Shown here: one piece after another, positions 59,015-64,000 of the stretch | How the letters are laid out: the number at the start of each line of letters is the position of its first letter | Numbering within the stretch: the first letter of the stretch is position 1 | DNA from: Limnoperna fortunei | Taxonomy: Eukaryota; Mollusca; Bivalvia; Mytilida; Modiolidae | DNA length: 64,000 nt | Assembly (NCBI GenBank): GCA_944474755.1 | Contig: OX104122.1 | Location: 20,237,714-20,301,713 of the forward strand | Direction of reading: 5' to 3' | Notes under the pieces: model-generated | The model's database searches: none | The model's input: the letters and a program-made list of their open reading frames with translations, nothing else | Told to the model about the DNA's origin: nothing | Made by a program: the position numbers and the translations under genes

Positions 59015-59625
59015 ACTGTGAGCACGCTCACAAAGGGATACCCCCCGCTTCGCTTCAAGTCCAATTATCTCCCCTGAATAATATCCGACAGCGACGAAAA
59101 TTCTTCATGCACATCTACATATGATGTACTCCCTTCATGTAAAGTTTCATCAAAATCTGTCAAGCGGTTTAGGAGGAGAAGCGCTTACGAGGTCCCGCAC
59201 TGAATACTATATTTTAAAAGTCTAAGTCCAATTATCTCCCCTGAATAATATCCGACAGCGACGAAAATTCTTCATGCACATCTACATATGATGTACTCCC
59301 TTCATGTAAAGTTTCATCAAAATCTGTCAAGCGGTTTAGGAGGAGAAGCGCTTACGAGGTCCCGCACTGAATACTATATTTTAAAAGTCTAAGTCCAATT
59401 ATCTCCCCTGAATAATATCCGACAGCGACGAAAATTCTTCATGCACATCTACATATGATGTTCTTCCTTCATGTAAAGTTTCATCAAAATCTGTCAAGCG
59501 GTTTAGGAGAAGCGCTTACAAGGGATGTGGACAGACGGACAGACGGGTGGACAGACGGACAGACAGACAGACAGGGTGATTCCTATATACCCCCCCCAAA
59601 CTAGTTTGCGTGGGGTATAATTAAT
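59015..59625 (+). mobile_element. Pearl-like element with three ~169-bp core repeats
   Basis: Starts near a GTGAGCACGCTCAC palindrome and GGGATACCCCCC. Three copies of a ~169-bp unit follow (GTCCAATTATCTCCCCTGAA at about 59060, 59226 and 59393), the first two almost identical and the third shortened. A (GACAGACG)n tract runs 59528-59572. The end is a TATACCCCCC...GGGGTATA hairpin at about 59585-59618. Left arm, core repeats, microsatellite and terminal hairpin are the pearl layout. It lies upstream of the P2X7-like gene. Confidence 0.75.
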
Positions 59626-59690
59626 ATAGGAGGCATGAATAAATTTTTATGGATAAATTAATGTTGTACCATTATGTTGCTAGTTTTTAG

Positions 59691-61005
59691 ATAACAGAAG
59701 TACTTCATCACGTTCCTCAGCCAATTCTGAAGAGCAACCTGTTCGTGGAAGGAGAGGACAAGGACGTGGTAGGCCAGGTCGGGGTCGAGTCGGAGGCAGA
59801 CAGACACGACGGGGGCGACAAGGTGGAAGAGCTTTGTCAGCACCTGTGCCTAACAGGGCAGAGATTGCTGCTGAAGCAAAGGCAGAACGAGACAGGCAAA
59901 TGCAGGTATATCATCGATTTTGCTTTCCATTATCTTAGGAGAATTAAAAGTTATTGTACATTTCTTACCTTTTTTTGAACTCCAAAACAATAAAATATTA
60001 TACCCCTCTTTCCAAGAAAGTATATGGGTATTTTTCTGTCGTTTTATAGGGGCTTGTAAACACAACTCAACTTTTCTACAGTTTTTGATGAAACTTTATA
60101 GTGATAAAACATATATAATAATATACATGTATAAGACTCAAGGTTCACAATTCAAATTGTTCCTTGAACAGACTCACTGTTGTATTTATACTTTTTTTCA
60201 GGAAAGAATAAATAACCTGTCATTGGAAGATATGCGGACCACCATGTTGACTGCCTACAGAGAACAGCCCAGCTTCATTTTTCGTGTTCTGGATATTGGC
60301 AGTCAACATGGTGGTCCAGACCTAGATACACCAGCAGAGCCCCAAAGTGATCAGCCAACATGGTGCCGTTGTGGGAAATGTAGGGAAATGCCAACAGATG
60401 TGGAGAAGAGGTAGGGCAACCAGATTCCACAGAATTGTCATTCCCAGTTACCAGTAAGTCTCAGATATGACACTCAAACATAATAAAGCATAAGGAGTTA
60501 CATTATGTCATCCTACACTGACTGCATTTATCATTTAATAAAACCGAAGAACACAAGTTAATCTGTGAGCTCATGTTCACTAGTGATACCCGTGCTTCCC
60601 CATTATGCCTTGCTTCAAATTTTAAGTATCCAGTAAACAGGAAGTAGATGACCTAAGAGCATAAAATCACTATATAATGTCATAATAGGTCAATGCCCTT
60701 TGTGGAAAAATGTGTGAATGAAATATACTGTTTTATTTCAGGATTTCCATAATGTTGTTTTGGACCCTTTGGTTCTTGAAGTGGCCATGCGATACAGGAA
60801 TGATATGCTGGCACAGCCTGTTGACCAAGACTACAATCGATGCCACTGACATGCTGCCTATCGCCAGTATATTTTCTGGATTCATGGATATCTGGGAGCA
60901 GGCAATAGACAGGTCATCCCCAGCTGCTGTGCTTGGGGAATCAGAGACCGCTACCCAGATCCATCTGGCCAATATATTGGTTTTAATGGAGGACGTTTTC
61001 AATAA
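59691..61005 (+). pseudogene. P2X7 C-terminal-domain protein, two in-frame stops
   Basis: Exons 59691-59905, 60202-60453 and 60742-61005 join in phase 0; the first coding exon is not resolved. Exon 59691 encodes a disordered Arg/Gly-rich tract. The next has LEDMRTTMLTAYREQPSFIF and WCRCGKCREMPTD. The last has [43 protein letters not shown] and GQYIGF, then TAA. This aligns along the cytoplasmic zinc-binding 'ballast' of the P2X7 receptor (WCxCGxC, RHxAYR, LPSCCxWxIR, GQYxGF). No channel part is visible; bivalves have many stand-alone genes with this domain. Two stops break it: TAG 60412-60414, where a conserved Cys-Cys pair is expected, and TGA 60847-60849 at the Arg of RHxAYR (CGA to TGA). 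Both flanks stay in frame, so decay is recent or the stops are variants. Confidence 0.8.
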
Positions 61006-61039
61006 ACCTTGCATTTATTTTTCCATGTGTTTGATTGTT

Positions 61040-61465
61040 TTATATTTTATACCCCAACTCGTAAGAGAGGGGGCTATATTGCAATCACTTGTCCGTCTGT
61101 CTGTCCGTCCAAACTTTTGTAACAGATTTCTCAGCTTCAACTAAAGGGATTTATTTCAAATTTCATACACAGCTTTAGCATGATGAGTTGTACCGTGCCT
61201 CCCCTTTCCAGGTTAGTCACGCATCTACTTCCTGTTTTCCTAGCCGACTTAGACTTTTTATAGGGTAAAAAATGGACAATTTTCTGTAACAGATTTCTCG
61301 GCTGTTAATGAAGGGATTGATTTTAAATTTGGTGCACAGCTTTAATACGATGAGTTGTAATGTGCCTCCTTTTTCCAGGTCAGTTAGGCATCAACTTCCT
61401 GTTTTCCGAATGGTCGAGTGGGGGTATCCTTAGCACGACTTTGTGCAACCCCTTGTTTTCTATTT
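61040..61465 (-). mobile_element. Small pearl-like element with two diverged repeats
   Basis: Begins with TATACCCCAACTCGTAAGAG and a (GTCC/GTCT)n tract (61080-61100). Two ~180-bp repeats follow (TTTTGTAACAGATTTCTCAG at about 61113, and TTTCTGTAACAGATTTCTCG at about 61279). The end is GGGGGTATCC...AACCCCTT. The microsatellite at this end suggests orientation opposite to the 59015 element. It separates the two convergent genes. Confidence 0.6.
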
Positions 61466-61669
61466 TGTTTGAATTAGTATCTTTAATAAAATAACATCCC
61501 ACCTTATGGGAGCTCATTCTGATGCTGTATGCCAAATATCAAGAGGCTGTGATTAGTAGTTGCTGAGAAAACTGTTACAAAATTATTTCCCCACCAGCCA
61601 TTCTGACACCATTTTATAACTTGGGAATTCCTGCCAAAAATTAGGAGAAAAAATAAGTGGAAAATAAAT

Positions 61670-64000
61670 TTATTCATAAGACTGCCAGTCAGAGTCAATT
61701 GTACTGTCTGGGTCTTCTCTGCTGAATCTAGACACTTTGTCTCTGAGAAGTTCACTTGAAGGTGGTGGAGGCACTGGAGCAATGGTTGCGGATAATCTTC
61801 TTGGATCATCCAACTCTAGGAAGACTTTCTGATTCATACCAACGTTATCTTCCAGTCTAGCCATTAAGATTTTTCTTAATAATGTTGGGATGAATTCATA
61901 TCTCTTTGGTTCTTTCACTTTATTTACATTCCAACAACCACCTTTCTTGCTGTAGTATCTCTGCAGTCAATAAAGAAATAAATAATGAAATTCCACATTG
62001 ACAGAGAGTTTATGGCGTTGTTATTATTTGCTATACTGGAAATTTATCATGTACATAACAGAAAACATATATCTGGAATATAAAGAAGCAATGAGGTACC
62101 AAAGGGGCATCCGAATATTAAAACTGAGAACATTGACCCAACATTTGTGTGATCTAAATAAACACGCATAATATGATTACATAATTTTATTAATTAATAA
62201 AAAGTATATAATTGTTTAAAACATCAAATTTCTGCATTGGTGCTGGATATTTTTTAGTGTTTTGATCAGTTTTGATTCAAATGCAGCTGATGAGAGGTTA
62301 CTCCTTGAAATATGCATATACAGAATAACCAAATTTTATACCCATTTTGGTATTTGCATTATGTACTAAAAACATCCGCAGTTTTGTAAAAATTTTCTAT
62401 TAAAATAAAGTTTATTCAGAGGTGCCCAAATCTGAAAATTTTGATATGTAAAGAAGATGAAGGTCATAATTACCGGTATGTTACTTACCGTTCACTCCCA
62501 TCCTTGTTTCTGACAATTTCTCTGTCAATGTGAGCATTATGGTCCAGTGCTGCCATCTTATTCCTGGCTGCATATGTGTTTGGTCCATAGGAATGTCGCT
62601 TGGAATCATACTTCAAAATGACATTTTGAAAGTTTTCAAGTTCAGCTGTACTCCTAAAAATTTGGAATAATTTTAAACAACATTGATAAAACTGCTATCA
62701 TAGAAGTGTTAGTCTACATTATTAAAGTGTATGTGACATATAACTTATCAAATTACAAAGCATTAAAGTGTGTTTCCAATAAAAATGCTAGATGTACCAC
62801 CCATCCCACACAACTATTTTTGGAATACCCTACCAATTTAATGATGACCATAGGAGACATTTTGGTCCATCAGCACTCATTTTAAAACACAGAGAATTAA
62901 TGAGCAGGCCAAAAATGAAAGTTGTGGCAAATTTATAATTTGCTGTTTGTGATAAAGAAAATATTATAAATTTAAGAGCTTAGACAAATTAGGATAGCTA
63001 AATAGACTACTAACCGGCACTGTACATAGTATGGCATCTTTTTCAGTAATATCTTGTCCATTACTATCTTTATCAAGGCATCATGAAGTGGTGTTGCAGC
63101 TGTAAGCCAACCTTTGTCTCTTTGTGTTGATAAAGGTCCATGGTCACATTCAATGGCTGCATAGTCACTGTATGATATCATCCATTGATGTTTGTTAACT
63201 GTGTGGTGAATAATACCAAACCATACACCCTGAAAGTTTATACCAGTGTGTAATAAAGTAGCCTTACTATTATGCATGTTATTGACATTATTAACAGGGA
63301 TATAAATATGTAATTTAGTAGATCTTCTCAAAGTATAATGTAACTAAACTGAGAATATTACATTATTGTGGACAAATGGAAAAAAGCAAAATAAAAGATA
63401 TCTGTAAAACACTTTAGAGGATGTAATTTTATATTTGGGACTAAAAAGCTATGCTGACAGGACATGAAACAAACAACAATCAATCATTCCTTTGTTCGTT
63501 GACAGGGTCTAAATTAGAATCTCTTTTTACAACTGTAAACTTACAACGAACTCTTCTTTGGTTTCTTTCTATTCTTTAGCAACCTGAAATTTAAAATATT
63601 AAATGTTATAGGAAATAAAGGTAATAACAAAATTACCGAACTTGGAGGATCAATCTCAAATGTCCATGAGAAATGACAAAACAAGGATGACAAACCGGAG
63701 AAATTGAAGATCGCCATGGTCCTGACTTGGTACAGGTATTTCAAAAGAAATGGTGGGTTAAACCAGGTTTAATGGTGTGCCAAACCTCCCCCTTCCATTG
63801 CGGTCTTTGGGTCCAGTAGTTACACAAAACACAACACGGTTGTGAAGACATAATAGGGATATTGAGATGATCATCTCAGTATAACAACCAGGCAAACACT
63901 AATCAAAACAATCGCTTACCATTTCGTCCAACATAATTTTGAATTTTTCCACCAGTGGCTGATAACGAAGGAAGAATTTTTTTAGGGATCGTATGCGTAT
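61670..64000 (-). CDS. Unrecognised multi-exon gene, 3' part (runs off right edge)
   Basis: Exons 64000-63920, 63229-63015, 62653-62489 and 61958-61670 join in consistent phases (0, 2, 2) to a TAA at 61670. Acceptors are TTTCAG, TTTTAG and CAGAG. Visible in the protein: FGIIHHTVNKHQW, a CDHGPL...RDKGWL segment, HDALIKIVMDK, then TAELENFQNVILKY with KRHSYGPNTYAARNKMAALD, a YSKKGGCW segment, RYEFIPTLLRKILMARLED, and a Pro-rich tail with SREDPDSTIDSDW. I recall similar uncharacterised proteins in corals, molluscs and fishes, sometimes with transposon-like N-termini, but cannot name the family. No frameshift is seen. It converges on the P2X7-like gene 665 bp away. Confidence 0.6.
63690..63785 (-). 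repeat. Dispersed AAACCTGGTTTAA repeat, reverse copy
   Basis: TTGGTACAGGTATTTCAAAA, GAAATGGTGGGTTAAACC and GTGTGCCAAACCTCC are the reverse complement of the repeat at 47600-47700. It lies in an intron of the unrecognised - strand gene. Confidence 0.75.

Noticed and set aside
59745..59978. Alternative + frame over the Arg/Gly-rich exon (acidic peptide)
   Set aside because: The Arg/Gly frame splices in phase into the WCRCGKC exon, whereas this frame does not.
62279..62325. Second hammerhead-like string (CTGATGAGAGG...GAAATATGCATAT) in the unrecognised gene's intron
   Set aside because: The CTGATGA and GAAA cores and a weak stem II are there, but no stem I can form: the sequence after the would-be cleavage site does not pair with the sequence before the core.
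63545..63583. 39-bp Lys-rich mini-exon of the - strand gene
   Set aside because: Splice sites look good, but no reading frame fits both the 64000-63920 exon and the 63229 exon without a stop.

Overview
The window is animal nuclear DNA, almost certainly from a bivalve mollusc and most likely a marine mussel (Mytilus-like). It is AT-rich. Its genes are split into small exons with GT-AG introns. It carries many dispersed repeats of bivalve type: tRNA-derived SINEs ending in (CAAA)n, pearl-like elements with internal tandem repeats and (ACGG/ACAG)n tracts, and hammerhead-ribozyme satellites. I see nothing bacterial or viral. All gene models below were built by hand from splice sites, intron phase and protein motifs.

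Layout. 0.4-5.2 kb (-): the first exons of a zyxin-type focal-adhesion protein, running off the left edge, with a 1.4 kb pearl-like element in an intron. 5.2-16 kb: gene-poor, with hairpins, a foldback element, a SINE and a compact LTR retrotransposon that carries only a zinc-knuckle/coiled-coil ORF. 16.4-19.4 kb (+) and 30.2-32.2 kb (+): two paralogous three-exon genes for small secreted 10-cysteine peptides of a family I cannot name with certainty. The first is broken by a 75-bp insertion with a 13-bp target-site duplication. 20-29 kb: a broken LINE, two kinds of SINE and nested direct duplications. 33.9-36.7 kb: a satellite fragment and a degenerate tandem element. 38.5-45.4 kb (+): a complete ten-exon aldo-keto reductase (AKR) gene. 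45.5-47.5 kb: a dead reverse transcriptase, probably Penelope-like. 49.7-56.7 kb (-): a second, tail-to-tail AKR copy of which only exons 4-10 are visible. 59.7-61.0 kb (+): a gene with the P2X7 C-terminal zinc domain and two in-frame stops. 61.7-64 kb (-): the 3' part of an unrecognised multi-exon gene that converges on it.

The most striking system is at 52.3-55.5 kb, inside an intron of the second AKR gene. It is a head-to-tail array of about 514-bp units, five of which contain an identical 44-nt hammerhead ribozyme with complete core and stems. This is the arrangement expected of a metazoan retrozyme, which would yield ~514-nt self-cleaved, circularisable RNAs. The ribozymes lie antisense to the AKR transcript, so they should not cut it. 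One unit holds an intact SINE with a perfect 13-bp duplication; neighbouring units preserve the empty site.

The genes do not form a pathway. The window is a few unrelated loci (cytoskeleton, secreted peptides, reductase, P2X7-like domain) separated and in two cases broken by mobile DNA.
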